From positions 62,001-126,000 of the forward strand of contig NZ_JAFEVZ010000003.1 in the NCBI RefSeq assembly GCF_022802975.1: a DNA stretch of 64,000 nucleotides, written 5' to 3'. The position numbers and the translations under genes were made by a program. The notes under the pieces were generated by a model. That model ran no database searches and was not told the origin of the DNA. It saw only the letters and a list, made by a program, of their open reading frames with translations. Source of the DNA: Flavobacterium pectinovorum. GTDB taxonomy: Bacteria > Bacteroidota > Bacteroidia > Flavobacteriales > Flavobacteriaceae. Positions within the stretch are counted from its first letter, which is position 1, and every line of letters begins with the position of its first letter. Below, one piece after another: positions 18,374 through 27,147 of the stretch.

Positions 18374-19669
18374 TCAAACCACTCTAATCACAAAATAATT
18401 TTTCTTCCCACTTTGCAACAACACAAACTGATTATTAATCAAATCATTTGCAGTCAACACAAAATCTTCTTTGATTTTTTCTCTGTTTACCGAAATTGAA
18501 TTCGCCGTTAAAGCACGTCTGGCCTCTCCATTTGATTTAAAGAAACCTGTTTTTTCGTTTAAAACTGTAATGATCTCCAAACCGTTTTCTAAATCTGCTT
18601 TTGCGATTTCTGCCTGAGGAACACCGTCAAAAACTTCTAAGAAAGTTTTTTCGTCCAATTTTTTTAAATCTTCAGCAGTTGAATTTCCGAACAAAATATT
18701 TGAAGCCTGAATCGCTTTTTCCAGTTCTTCTTTACTGTGAACAAAAATCGTGATTTCTTCAGCTAGCTTCTTTTGCAAAACTCTTAAATGCGGAGCCGCC
18801 TGATGTTCTGCAATTAGGGCTTCGATTATTTCTTTATCTAAAAAAGTAAAAATCTTAATATATTTCTCAGCATCAGCATCTGTAGCGTTTACCCAAAACT
18901 GGTAAAATTTGTAAACCGAAGTTTTATCCGCATCCAGCCACACATTTCCTCCTTCAGACTTCCCGAATTTTGAGCCGTCTGCTTTTGTAATTAAAGGCGT
19001 TGTTAAAGCAAAAGCTTTTGCATTCTCTCCTCCCATTCTGCGCACTAATTCCGTCCCTGTGGTAATATTTCCCCACTGGTCAGAACCTCCCATTTGCAAA
19101 AGGCAGTTGTTGTTTTTATATAAATGATAAAAATCGTACCCCTGAATTAATTGGTAAGTGAACTCCGTAAAAGACATTCCTTCCCCTTCTCCGTTAATTC
19201 TCTTTTTAACAGAATCCTTTGCCATCATGTAATTTACCGTAATACGTTTTCCAACTTCACGGGCAAAATCAATAAACGAAAATTCTTTCATCCAGTCATA
19301 GTTGTTTACCATGATTGGACCGTTTGGTTCTTTTGAATTAAAATCTAAAAAACGTGACAAAACACTTTTGATTCCGGCAACGTTTTTAGCCAAAGTTTCT
19401 TCGTTAAGCAAATTTCTTTCATCAGATTTTCCGGAAGGATCACCAATCATTCCGGTCGCACCACCCACCAAAGCGACAGGCTGATGACCAAAATTCTTTA
19501 AATGAACCAATAATATAATCTGAACCATACTGCCAATATGAAGTGAATCTGCCGTTGGATCAAAACCAATATATGCCGCCGTTACTTCTTTTAGCAATTG
19601 TTCTTCCGTTCCTGGCATGCTGTCATGATATAACCCGCGCCACTTTAATTCTTCAACTAGATTCTTCAT
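18374..19669 (-). CDS. tyrS: Tyrosyl-tRNA synthetase
   Basis: A 431-residue class I synthetase that charges tRNA-Tyr. The Rossmann domain has [20 protein letters not shown] (HIGH-like HIGS), [20 protein letters not shown] and [16 protein letters not shown]. The KMSKS-like loop is [13 protein letters not shown]. The C-terminal S4 RNA-binding domain covers about residues 360-431 ([20 protein letters not shown]). The length is normal for the bacterial TyrRS family. A perfect minus-strand -7 box lies just upstream. Confidence 0.97.
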   Translation of the reverse strand: MKNLVEELKWRGLYHDSMPGTEEQLLKEVTAAYIGFDPTADSLHIGSMVQIILLVHLKNFGHQPVALVGGATGMIGDPSGKSDERNLLNEETLAKNVAGIKSVLSRFLDFNSKEPNGPIMVNNYDWMKEFSFIDFAREVGKRITVNYMMAKDSVKKRINGEGEGMSFTEFTYQLIQGYDFYHLYKNNNCLLQMGGSDQWGNITTGTELVRRMGGENAKAFALTTPLITKADGSKFGKSEGGNVWLDADKTSVYKFYQFWVNATDADAEKYIKIFTFLDKEIIEALIAEHQAAPHLRVLQKKLAEEITIFVHSKEELEKAIQASNILFGNSTAEDLKKLDEKTFLEVFDGVPQAEIAKADLENGLEIITVLNEKTGFFKSNGEARRALTANSISVNREKIKEDFVLTANDLINNQFVLLQSGKKNYFVIRVV

Positions 19670-19686
19670 TTTTTAAATAATTTGTG

Positions 19687-19694
19687 CAAATGTA
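19687..19694 (-). promoter_or_regulatory. -7 box TACATTTG for tyrS
   Basis: Perfect TAnnTTTG on the minus strand, 17 bases upstream of the tyrS ATG. Confidence 0.65.
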
Positions 19695-19695
19695 A

Positions 19696-19860
19696 TCAAT
19701 GTCAATGGCAATTTCAAAAAGCAATGACAATATCAATAACAAAAAGCAATTTCAATGACAATACATAAAAACTTTGAACCTCTGAAAATTTGAGCCTCTG
19801 AAACTCAAAAAAAACCTTTGCAACTTTGAACCTCTGAATCTTTGAACCTTTCGAGCAAAA
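19696..19860. repeat. Iterated CAATxTCAATx and CTTTGAACCTCTGAA words
   Basis: 19696-19765 is an array of degenerate hexamers (CAATGTCAATGGCAATTTC and similar). 19770-19855 repeats the word CTTTGAACCTCTGAA three to four times. It is the opposite-strand counterpart of the array at 6003-6045. A near-match -7 box (TATCTTTA, 19864-19871) follows. Confidence 0.6.
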
Positions 19861-19875
19861 ACTTATCTTTACAAA

Positions 19876-20877
19876 ATGGTATTAGTAACAGGAGGAACTG
19901 GCTTAGTTGGCGCACATTTATTGCTTCATTTAATTGAAAATGGAGAAAATGTCCGGGCTATTTACCGAAGTCAAAATAACATTCAAAAAACAAAATCAGT
20001 TTTTGAATTGTATAAAAAAGGGGATTTATTCGAAAAAATCAATTGGCTTGAAGCCGATATTTTAGACGTTCCTTCTTTGGAAATTGCTTTTATCGATATA
20101 GAATACGTTTATCATTGTGCCGCACTAATATCTTTTGACCCAAAACATGAAGATATACTTCGAAAAACCAATATTGAAGGAACAGCCAATATGGTTAATT
20201 TTTCTTTAGCCAAAGAAGTAAAGAAATTCTGTTTTGTAAGCTCTATTGCCGCTTTGGGAGATTTGGCACCTCACGAAACTTACATCACAGAAGAAACCGA
20301 CTGGAATCCGGAAAAACCACATAGTGATTACGCTATTTCTAAATATGGTGCCGAAATGGAAGTATGGCGAGGCGTTCAGGAAGGATTAGATGTGATTATT
20401 ATAAATCCGGGAGTTATTCTGGCGCCTGTTTCAACAACAAAAATTTTCGAACAGGGAAGCAATGAATTGTACAAAAAAGTAGCCAAAGGGCTCTCCTTCT
20501 ACACACTTGGAAACACCGGATTTGTTACCATAACTGATGTAACCAAAATTGCTTTTGAGTTAATGAAAAGTGATATAAAAAACGAGCGTTTTACGCTAAT
20601 TTCAGATAATATTGTTTTCAGGGATATTCTAAATACAATTGCCGATGTTTTGAAAGTAAAGAGACCAAACATTCACGCAGCACCACTATTCATGCATTTT
20701 CTTTGGATTGCTGATGGAATATTTTCGACTTTATTTTTTCAAAAAAGAAGTCTCACTAAAGCAACTGCCAAAGCTTCCTATTCTAAAAATCTATATTCAA
20801 ATGAAAAAATAAAAACCGCTCTGAGAACGGTTTTTTTAGATGTGCATCAATACATAAGCAATGTATCAAAATTATAA
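19876..20877 (+). CDS. NAD(P)-dependent epimerase/dehydratase (extended SDR)
   Basis: A 333-residue extended short-chain dehydrogenase/reductase. The nucleotide-binding loop is VLVTGGTGLVGAHLLLHLI at the very N-terminus, followed by NVRAIYRS (cofactor discrimination), YHCAALISF, FVSSIAALG (catalytic Ser) and YAISKYGAEMEVWR (YxxxK). The pattern resembles dihydroflavonol-4-reductase-like and sterol-dehydrogenase-like SDRs. The substrate is not deducible. It faces the DUF4296-pyrC operon tail to tail with 9 bases between stops; this neighbourhood is common in Flavobacteriaceae, as far as I recall. Confidence 0.87.
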   Translation: MVLVTGGTGLVGAHLLLHLIENGENVRAIYRSQNNIQKTKSVFELYKKGDLFEKINWLEADILDVPSLEIAFIDIEYVYHCAALISFDPKHEDILRKTNIEGTANMVNFSLAKEVKKFCFVSSIAALGDLAPHETYITEETDWNPEKPHSDYAISKYGAEMEVWRGVQEGLDVIIINPGVILAPVSTTKIFEQGSNELYKKVAKGLSFYTLGNTGFVTITDVTKIAFELMKSDIKNERFTLISDNIVFRDILNTIADVLKVKRPNIHAAPLFMHFLWIADGIFSTLFFQKRSLTKATAKASYSKNLYSNEKIKTALRTVFLDVHQYISNVSKL

Positions 20878-20886
20878 TCCTTTGTG

Positions 20887-21393
20887 TTAAAGTCGTTTTG
20901 TTCTTTTTATAGAATCGAGTACCACTTTTTTTACCACTTTTTTATTTTTCACAGAATCTTTTGCCGTTTCTTTTAGCTTTTTCTTTTTGGCTTCAGCAGC
21001 CTTTTTGGCTTCGGCAGCTTTCTTAATCTTAGCCGCCTTTTTTTCTTCAGCTTTCAGCTTTATTTCTATACTCTTTTTTTCTTTATCTAACCTTGCATTT
21101 ATTTCGTCAAACATCTCTTTGTAGCCATCATAATCAGCCGCATAATAAATATTGCTTTGAGAAAATTGCAAACTGTCAACTTTGTATTTTTTAAAAACAA
21201 ACTTCGCAGGATTCGATTCAACTGAATCCAACGATAAGGGCTGTTGGTATTTTATAGCATCCAAAAGAGATAAATCGTATATAATATCAATCATTTTTTC
21301 TTTCTCAATAAGCTTGGCGGGTTCTTTAACCAACTCTTTTTTACAGCTTACAGAAAGAAACAAAACCAATAGTATAAATACAAAATTCTTCAT
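20887..21393 (-). CDS. DUF4296 lipoprotein
   Basis: A 168-residue lipoprotein of unknown function. Signal peptide with lipobox LSVSC (Cys 17). Residues 30-105 match the DUF4296 pattern (KMIDIIYDLSLLDAIKYQQP, FKKYKVDSLQFSQSNIYYA, YKEMFDEINARLDKEKK). The C-terminal 60 residues are a Lys/Ala-rich tail (KKAAEAKKAAEAKKKK). It is the third gene of a minus-strand operon, 6 bases after the dihydroorotase gene, a pairing typical of this order. Confidence 0.85.
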   Translation of the reverse strand: MKNFVFILLVLFLSVSCKKELVKEPAKLIEKEKMIDIIYDLSLLDAIKYQQPLSLDSVESNPAKFVFKKYKVDSLQFSQSNIYYAADYDGYKEMFDEINARLDKEKKSIEIKLKAEEKKAAKIKKAAEAKKAAEAKKKKLKETAKDSVKNKKVVKKVVLDSIKRTKRL

Positions 21394-21399
21394 TGCAGT

Positions 21400-22740
21400 T
21401 TATCTGTTAAATAATAATCGTTTTCCGGCACGAACATCTTTTACCTTAAAGTTGTTATAAACCATTTCGCCATTTACAAAAGTATGCGTAATTCTGGATT
21501 TAAAAGTAAAGTTTTCAAACGGAGACCAGCCACATTTGTACAAAATATTCTCTGGTTTCACACTCCATGGCAAACTTGGATTTACAATAACCAAATCGGC
21601 ATAATAACCTACTTTTATGAATCCTCTTTTTTCAATTTTAAAAATCTTAGCAGGATTATGACACATTTTTTCAACGATTTTCTCTACCGTGATTTTTCCC
21701 TGATGATACGCTTCAAACATTGCAATAACAGCATGCTGCACTAAAGGGCCACCAGAAGGTGCCTGTAAATAAGATTGTAATTTTTCTTCTTTTGTATGTG
21801 GTGCGTGATCGGTTGCAATAACATCAATACGTCCGTCATTTAAAGCTTTCCAAAGTTCTTTTCTGTCATCAGCCGTTTTTACAGCCGGATTCCATTTGAT
21901 GAAATTTCCTTTTGTTTTGTAATCTTCATCGGTAAACCAAAGGTGATGCACACAAACCTCAGCCGTGATTTTTTTCTCTTCCAACGGAATTTTATTCGTA
22001 AACAACTCCATTTCTTTCGCGGTTGAAAGATGAAAAATATGCAAACGTGCTCCGGTTTTTTTCGCCAGCGCCACTGCTTTTGAAGAGGAGATATAACAAG
22101 CCTCAGCACTACGGATTAGATTATGAGCCGTTACCGGAACATCATCACCATATTTTTCTTTGAACTCTGCCAAATTATTCTGAATCGTAGTTTCATCTTC
22201 GCAATGAACTGCGATTAACATTGGTGTGCTCGAAAATATTTTTTCTAAGGTTGCCTCGTTATCTACCAGCATATTTCCTGTTGAAGAACCCAGAAAAATC
22301 TTGATCCCGGCAACATTTTTAGGATTTGTTTTTAAAACTTCTTCCAGATTATCATTGGTTGCCCCCATCATAAACGAATAATTCGCAAATGATTTTACTT
22401 CAGCAATCTGATATTTATCTTCTAAAATTTCCTGTGTAACGGCATTTGGAACCGTATTGGGCTGTTCGATAAAAGAAGTAATTCCTCCGGCAACAGCGGC
22501 TCTTGACTCAGATTCAATATCTCCTTTATGTGTCAGTCCAGGCTCTCTAAAATGCACCTGATCGTCAATTGCACCCGGAATCAGATAATTTCCTTCGGCG
22601 TCTATTACTTTACAATTGGATGATTTTAGGCTGATGCTGTCAGCAACTTCAACAATTAAGTCGTTTTCTATTAAAACATCACCTTCAAAAATTGATCCTT
22701 CGTTTACAATTTTAGCATTTTTGATTAAAATCCTGTTCAT
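21400..22740 (-). CDS. pyrC: Dihydroorotase
   Basis: A 446-residue amidohydrolase, third step of pyrimidine biosynthesis (carbamoyl-aspartate to dihydroorotate). Metal ligands: DQVHFREPG (HxH replaced by the variant QVH-F), HCEDE, HIFHLSTAKE and the late Asp in ATDHAPHTKEEK. GITSFIEQPNTVPNA is the substrate loop. The longer length and DHAPH motif fit type I dihydroorotases. It lies 10 bases after the glycosyltransferase and 6 bases before DUF4296, so it is co-transcribed. DVxVxx at QVHF instead of HVHxR deserves a check, but the family signature is otherwise complete. Confidence 0.92.
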   Translation of the reverse strand: MNRILIKNAKIVNEGSIFEGDVLIENDLIVEVADSISLKSSNCKVIDAEGNYLIPGAIDDQVHFREPGLTHKGDIESESRAAVAGGITSFIEQPNTVPNAVTQEILEDKYQIAEVKSFANYSFMMGATNDNLEEVLKTNPKNVAGIKIFLGSSTGNMLVDNEATLEKIFSSTPMLIAVHCEDETTIQNNLAEFKEKYGDDVPVTAHNLIRSAEACYISSSKAVALAKKTGARLHIFHLSTAKEMELFTNKIPLEEKKITAEVCVHHLWFTDEDYKTKGNFIKWNPAVKTADDRKELWKALNDGRIDVIATDHAPHTKEEKLQSYLQAPSGGPLVQHAVIAMFEAYHQGKITVEKIVEKMCHNPAKIFKIEKRGFIKVGYYADLVIVNPSLPWSVKPENILYKCGWSPFENFTFKSRITHTFVNGEMVYNNFKVKDVRAGKRLLFNR

Positions 22741-22750
22741 CGCCGTTCGT

Positions 22751-23476
22751 TTATAGTGTATTGAATAATTTTTTTAATCGAAGAGAAATAACTCCAAGTA
22801 TCGCTTCTTTAATAATAGCGTTACTCATTTTTGAGACTCCTTTGGTACGGTCAGTAAAAATAATCGGAACTTCTGTTATTTCAAACTTAGCACAATAAGT
22901 TCTATACTTCATTTCGATTTGAAAAGCATAACCCACAAATTTGATTTTATCGAGGTTTATCTTTTCCAGAACCTCTCTTTTATAACAGACAAAACCTGCT
23001 GTTGCATCGTGAATTTTCATTCCGGTAATAAACTTTACATAAACCGAAGCAAAATAAGACATTAATACCCGGCTAAGAGGCCAGTTTACTACGTTGACTC
23101 CCGTAACATAACGAGACCCTATAGCTAAAGCAGCTCCTCCAAAATGACAGGCATCATACAATTTTTCAAGATCATTCGGATTGTGTGAAAAATCAGCATC
23201 CATTTCAAAAATGAAATCATATTTGCGTTCCAAAGCCCATTTAAATCCATGAACATAAGCTGTTCCAAGGCCCGATTTTTTGGCTCTTTTTTCAAGAAAC
23301 AGCCTTCCCTGAAATTCTTCCTGAAGCGCAACTACTTTATTTGCAGTACGATCCGGAGAATTATCATCAATAATTAAAAGATGAAAAGATTTATGTTGCG
23401 AAAGTACAGCACGTACTATACTTTCTATGTTTTCAATTTCGTTATAGGTAGGAATTATGACAATACTATCATTCAT
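22751..23476 (-). CDS. Polyprenol-phosphate mannosyltransferase-like GT2
   Basis: A 241-residue family 2 glycosyltransferase similar to DPM1. It begins IVIIPTYNEIENIESIVRAV, with DDNSPDRTANKV (nucleotide-binding), KSGLGTAYVHGFKWAL and the catalytic EMDADFSHNP. The C-terminal part has TAGFVCYKREVLEKI and VPIIFTDRTKGVSKMS. It makes a polyprenyl-phosphate sugar used as donor for periplasmic or outer glycosylation, which in Flavobacteriia includes O-glycosylation of secreted proteins. There is no C-terminal GtrA-like membrane domain. It is the first gene of the operon with pyrC and DUF4296. Confidence 0.87.
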   Translation of the reverse strand: MNDSIVIIPTYNEIENIESIVRAVLSQHKSFHLLIIDDNSPDRTANKVVALQEEFQGRLFLEKRAKKSGLGTAYVHGFKWALERKYDFIFEMDADFSHNPNDLEKLYDACHFGGAALAIGSRYVTGVNVVNWPLSRVLMSYFASVYVKFITGMKIHDATAGFVCYKREVLEKINLDKIKFVGYAFQIEMKYRTYCAKFEITEVPIIFTDRTKGVSKMSNAIIKEAILGVISLRLKKLFNTL

Positions 23477-23497
23477 TTTTTCTGCGTAATTTCACCG

Positions 23498-23505
23498 CAA
23501 AAGTA
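23498..23505 (-). promoter_or_regulatory. -7 box TACTTTTG for the GT2-pyrC-DUF4296 operon
   Basis: Perfect minus-strand TAnnTTTG, 21 bases upstream of the glycosyltransferase ATG. Confidence 0.65.
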
Positions 23506-23567
23506 AACTTTTTATAGCATTTGGTTCATAATAAATCCATAATAAAAGTATTGACACAAAAAATTAC

Positions 23568-23575
23568 TAATTTTG
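23568..23575 (+). promoter_or_regulatory. -7 box TAATTTTG for DUF4271-hemD
   Basis: Perfect TAnnTTTG, only 7 bases before the ATG at 23583, which implies a leaderless or nearly leaderless mRNA. Confidence 0.6.
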
Positions 23576-23582
23576 TATCGTT

Positions 23583-24254
23583 ATGATTGAACAGCTTCAT
23601 CCCAGAATTATAGAAAACAAAGATTGGGCGACACTTTTGTTTGTGTTGGCTTTTGCCGTTGTCGCCATTACTAAATCAGCTTATGAAAATAGATTTAGTG
23701 AGTTTACAAAACTTATTTTCTCAGATAAATACGTTAAAATTTACCGTGATGTTTCGCACCTAAAAAGCAGTTTTACAGTTGCCTTGTTTTTTGTGCAAAT
23801 TGTTTCTTATTCGTTTTTCATACAGTTGACAATGCATATTTTTGGACATGCCGCCAAAACCGACTGGATGCTTTTTTTACAAATTGTTACATTTTTGACC
23901 TACTTTATATTAGCAAAGTATTTAATCGAGAAAATTATTGGAACTTCTTTCAATATTAATGACTTTGTAGATCTTTTTAACTTACAAAAGGCAACCTACA
24001 GAACCTATATTGGCCTGTTAATACTTCCAATTAATGCAGTTTTGTTTTATCATAACGATGTTCCTAAAAGCATTCCGCTAGCAATAATAGGCGTTTCAGC
24101 ATGTATAAGTATGTTTTCCTACTTTATTTCAATTAAAACTTATCAAAATACAATAATCAATAAATTATTTTATTTTATTTTATATCTTTGCGCTCTTGAA
24201 ATAGCCCCTTATTATTTCCTGTATTATTGGATTACAAAAGAGGTGGCTTGGTAA
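23583..24254 (+). CDS. DUF4271 integral membrane protein
   Basis: A 223-residue protein with about six transmembrane helices (for example WATLLFVLAFAVVAI, VALFFVQIVSYSFFI, FLQIVTFLTYFILAKYL, LLILPINAVLFY, LAIIGVSACISMFSYF). The match to DUF4271 rests on the N-terminal membrane pattern, the central VDLFNLQKATYRTYIGLLI, and its place directly before uroporphyrinogen-III synthase, which is its usual neighbour in Bacteroidetes. The function is unknown; a link to tetrapyrrole synthesis is only suggested by context. Confidence 0.85.
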   Translation: MIEQLHPRIIENKDWATLLFVLAFAVVAITKSAYENRFSEFTKLIFSDKYVKIYRDVSHLKSSFTVALFFVQIVSYSFFIQLTMHIFGHAAKTDWMLFLQIVTFLTYFILAKYLIEKIIGTSFNINDFVDLFNLQKATYRTYIGLLILPINAVLFYHNDVPKSIPLAIIGVSACISMFSYFISIKTYQNTIINKLFYFILYLCALEIAPYYFLYYWITKEVAW

Positions 24255-24265
24255 ATGTTTATAAT

Positions 24266-25015
24266 ATGAAAGTGAAAACAATTTTGGTGTCACAGCCTGA
24301 ACCTAAAGTGGAAAACTCCCCTTACTTTGAGCTCCAACAGAAACACAAAATAAAAATTGATTTCAGACCTTTTATTCATGTGGAGGGAGTTAATGCAAAA
24401 GAGATCCGATTACAAAAAATCGATCTTAACCATTACACTGCAATTATTTTAACGAGTCGAAATGCGGTTGATCATTTTTTCAGGGTAGCTGATGAAATGC
24501 GTTACAAAGTACCTGAAGGGTTAAAATATTTTTGTCAGTCTGAAGCAGTTGCTTTTTACCTGCAAAAATATGTAGTGTACAGAAAACGTAAAATCTATGT
24601 TGGAGCAAAAGATTTTGCAGATTTATCGCCACTTATCAAAAAGTACAAAGACGAAAAATTCCTGTTACCGGCATCTGACCAATTAAATGCTGATGCTCCT
24701 ATAACATTAAACGGTTTAAAAGTTGACTGGGCACAAGCTATTTTTTACAGAACAGTAATGAGCGATTTGTCTGACTTGGCCGATGTTTATTATGACGTTT
24801 TGGCTTTTTTCAGCCCAACCGGAATAAAATCATTGTTTAAAAACTTCCCTGATTTTAAGCAAAACAATACCAGAATTGCGGTATTTGGAAGCACAACTCA
24901 AAAAGAAGCTCTGGATCACGGTTTAAGAATCGATATTCTTGCCCCAACTCCTGAAACTCCTTCTATGACAATGGCTTTAGAAAAATACATCGCCGAAGCA
25001 AACAAAGGAAAATAA
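24266..25015 (+). CDS. hemD: Uroporphyrinogen-III synthase
   Basis: A 249-residue cytoplasmic enzyme that cyclises hydroxymethylbilane to uroporphyrinogen III for haem and sirohaem. HemD proteins are poorly conserved; here the pattern includes KVKTILVSQPEP, TAIILTSRNAVDHFF, FCQSEAVAFYLQ, FLLPASDQLN, WAQAIFYRTV, DVLAFFSPTGIKSLF and IAVFGSTTQKEALDHG. I chose ATG 24266, 11 bases after the DUF4271 stop. The frame extends upstream to 24227 but would then overlap DUF4271 and add residues not typical of the family. Confidence 0.88.
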   Translation: MKVKTILVSQPEPKVENSPYFELQQKHKIKIDFRPFIHVEGVNAKEIRLQKIDLNHYTAIILTSRNAVDHFFRVADEMRYKVPEGLKYFCQSEAVAFYLQKYVVYRKRKIYVGAKDFADLSPLIKKYKDEKFLLPASDQLNADAPITLNGLKVDWAQAIFYRTVMSDLSDLADVYYDVLAFFSPTGIKSLFKNFPDFKQNNTRIAVFGSTTQKEALDHGLRIDILAPTPETPSMTMALEKYIAEANKGK

Positions 25016-25035
25016 ATCCTAAAATATACAATCTT

Positions 25036-25121
25036 AAAAATTCCAAATTCCAATTTAACACTTGGTATTTGGAATTTTTCTTTTGATACTATCCTGTCTA
25101 TCTCCTTGGAATTTGGAATTT
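25036..25121. repeat. TTGGAATTTGGAATTT hairpin after hemD
   Basis: An 18-bp stem with one mismatch (25036-25053 with 25062-25079), 8-base loop and T-rich end, so it may act as the hemD terminator. A further half-copy lies at 25106-25121. The same word occurs at 27091-27126, 42980 and 43133-43174. Confidence 0.75.
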
Positions 25122-25159
25122 AAAAAATATTGACATTTCCTTTTCTATTGCAATTTAAC

Positions 25160-25167
25160 TACATTTG
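25160..25167 (+). promoter_or_regulatory. -7 box TACATTTG for the Lrp-like gene
   Basis: Perfect TAnnTTTG. It overlaps the first ATG of the open frame (25165), which therefore cannot be the start; this supports ATG 25216. Confidence 0.65.
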
Positions 25168-25215
25168 ATTTCTATTCTAAACCAAACTACTGGAATTCGT
25201 TTCAAATATCAAGCT

Positions 25216-25686
25216 ATGAAAATCAACTCGCTCTTAATCGAAATTGACGGTATCGACAAAGAAATTCTTCGCTATCTTATGGACGATGCCCGAAAACCTA
25301 TTCTTCAAATTGCTAATAAAATTGGCATTTCGGGAGCTGCGATTCATCAGCGGTTGAAAAAACTGGAAACTTCGGGTGTAATTTCAGGATCTAAATTCAC
25401 CGTTAACCCAAAGGTTTTAGGATATAATACGATGGCGTTTATTGGTGTTTACCTTGACAAAGCCTCCCGAAATTCTGAAGCCGTAAAAGATTTAAAAAAG
25501 ATTCCGGAGGTTCTGGAGTGCCATTATACTACCGGAAACTGGTCGGTTTTGATTAAAATTATCTGTCGCGACAACGAACATTTGATGCAGCTTTTAAATA
25601 CCAAAATCCAGGCAATTGAGGGCGTTTCAAGAACGGAGACCTTTATTTCGCTGGATCAGCAGATTGACAGGCAAATTCAGCTGTAA
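25216..25686 (+). CDS. Lrp/AsnC family transcriptional regulator
   Basis: A 156-residue regulator. The N-terminal AsnC-type helix-turn-helix is DGIDKEILRYLMDDARKPIL, IANKIGISGAAIHQRLKKLE, SGVISGSKFTVNPKVLGY. The C-terminal RAM ligand-binding domain follows (TMAFIGVYLDKA, VLECHYTTGNWSVLIKI, LLNTKIQAIEGVSRTETFIS). Such proteins form octamers that bind amino acids and regulate amino-acid genes. It is isolated, with no neighbour revealing the regulon. ATG 25216 was chosen because the upstream Met lies in the -7 box. Confidence 0.92.
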   Translation: MKINSLLIEIDGIDKEILRYLMDDARKPILQIANKIGISGAAIHQRLKKLETSGVISGSKFTVNPKVLGYNTMAFIGVYLDKASRNSEAVKDLKKIPEVLECHYTTGNWSVLIKIICRDNEHLMQLLNTKIQAIEGVSRTETFISLDQQIDRQIQL

Positions 25687-25777
25687 AATTAGATAATATG
25701 TCAATTTGATAATTTACTTAATTAGAAAATTCGGCAATTTTGATAATTAGATAATTTTAAAAACTACATCAAATAAC

Positions 25778-25813
25778 AAACCCGACACAGATTTTAAAAT
25801 CCTGTCGGGTTTT
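25778..25813. terminator. Bidirectional terminator between lrp-like and peptidase genes
   Basis: AAACCCGACA at 25778-25787 pairs with TGTCGGGTTT at 25803-25812; A and T flanks suit both converging genes. Flanking AATTATCTAATT words (25686-25765 and 25818-25855) form an outer inverted repeat. Confidence 0.85.
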
Positions 25814-25861
25814 GTAATAAATTATCTAATTGACAAATTATCTAAATTGTCACATTAAAAA

Positions 25862-26548
25862 TTAGTTCCTCCTGCTTCCTGAGTAAATCGAAATGTAATA
25901 CAACAAAGTTGCAATTGAGCCAAGTGCTGCTACTACATAAGTTCTTGCTGCCCATTTCAACGAATCTTCTGCACCTGCATATTCAGCCGGATTAAGCATA
26001 TTTTTATTTTTCAGCCAAGCCAAAGCACGATTACTTGCATCGTATTCTACCGGTAAGGTAATGATTGTAAATAATGTTGTCGCCGCAAAAATCACGATAC
26101 CCACTAACAGTAATTGCGGAAAAGTTCTAATCATCAGAATTCCTGCCAACAAAATCCATTGCACATAATTAGATGCCACACTAACAATCGGAACTAATGC
26201 AGAACGCATTGTCAGCCATTCATAACCAATTGCGTGCTGCACGGCATGACCACATTCGTGTGCTGCAACAGCTGCCGCAGCAGCGTTCCTGTGATTGTAA
26301 ACTGCTTCACTTAAATTAACTGTTTTGTCTGCAGGATTGTAATGATCTGTCAATTGTCCCGGAGTCGAAATTACGCGAACATCACGAATACCATTATCAG
26401 CCAGCATTTTTTCAGCGATTTCCCTTCCGCTCATTCCGTTTTGTAATTGCAGTTTCGAATATAATTCGAATTTACTTTTTAGTCTCGAACTTACCAGCCA
26501 GCTGAACAGCATGATAAGTCCTGCGAGAATTAAATATCCACTTCCCAT
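25862..26548 (-). CDS. Membrane zinc metallopeptidase (YugP-like)
   Basis: A 228-residue protein of the Zn_peptidase_2 (YugP) family. An N-terminal membrane helix (YLILAGLIMLFSWLVSS) is followed by MSGREIAEKMLADNGIRDVR, then the zinc motif AAVAAHECGHAVQHAIGY (HExxH with extra Gly/His), and then three to four membrane helices (ALVPIVSVASNYVQWILL, LLLVGIVIFAATTLFTI, YVVAALGSIATLLYYISI). It is probably an inner-membrane protease; the substrate is unknown. It is monocistronic. Confidence 0.9.
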   Translation of the reverse strand: MGSGYLILAGLIMLFSWLVSSRLKSKFELYSKLQLQNGMSGREIAEKMLADNGIRDVRVISTPGQLTDHYNPADKTVNLSEAVYNHRNAAAAAVAAHECGHAVQHAIGYEWLTMRSALVPIVSVASNYVQWILLAGILMIRTFPQLLLVGIVIFAATTLFTIITLPVEYDASNRALAWLKNKNMLNPAEYAGAEDSLKWAARTYVVAALGSIATLLYYISIYSGSRRN

Positions 26549-27147
26549 ATTTATGTTTTTTAATTTATTGTTTAGAATCTGTTTTAAAATATTCTACAAT
26601 TTACGAACCAAATTTTAAAAATGCCAATTTGACATCATTTTTAAATGCCAATTTTGAAAAATTCTAATTTTCGGATGATGGATTTAACCGTAATATCTGC
26701 AAAGATTTACGCAAAGTTCACTAGTTTCTTTTTCTCACAAAGTCGCAAAGTGTTTTTCGCAATAACAAACTACGCGGTGTTTCATGAAGACTTTTTTAGA
26801 TCATGATTTAAACTCCTTTTTGTCAGTCTGAGCGGAGTCGAAGACCTTCATAAACCTGAGTTCGATTATTCAAAAAAAACACCTTATATTACTTATCCTG
26901 CAAGGTTTTATTAACCTTGTAGCTATCAATACTAATGACCGAATACCTACAAGGTCTCGAAAAAGACCTTGCAGAAATATTAATCAACATCATTAATTTG
27001 TAAATAATTTTGTATTGGATTAATCGAACTCAGGTTCATAAACTAAAAGCCCTTCGACTCCGCTCAGGATGCCAAATAAGGCGTAAAAAAAATCCCAAAC
27101 CCCAACAAAAGTTGGAATTTGGAATTTAAAAAGTTTGGAATTTATTT
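26549..27147. repeat. 599-bp gene-free region packed with inverted repeats
   Basis: No ORF with coding character is seen. 26690-26790 has words of the type CAAAGTTCAC/CACAAAGTCGCAAAG. CTGAGCGGAGTCGAAG (26828-26843) and its inverse CTTCGACTCCGCTCAG (27052-27067) flank a 208-bp segment. 26900-26992 has TGCAAGGTTTTATTAACCTTG and CTACAAGGTCTC/GACCTTGCA pairs. 27091-27126 is a TTGGAATTTGGAATT hairpin placed as a terminator for leuS. Confidence 0.75.
27091..27126 (-). terminator. Hairpin downstream of leuS
   Basis: AATCCCAAACCCCAAC pairs with GTTGGAATTTGGAATT (mostly perfect, with G-U pairs), loop AAAA, and a run of A on the plus strand that reads as a T-run for leuS. Confidence 0.65.
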
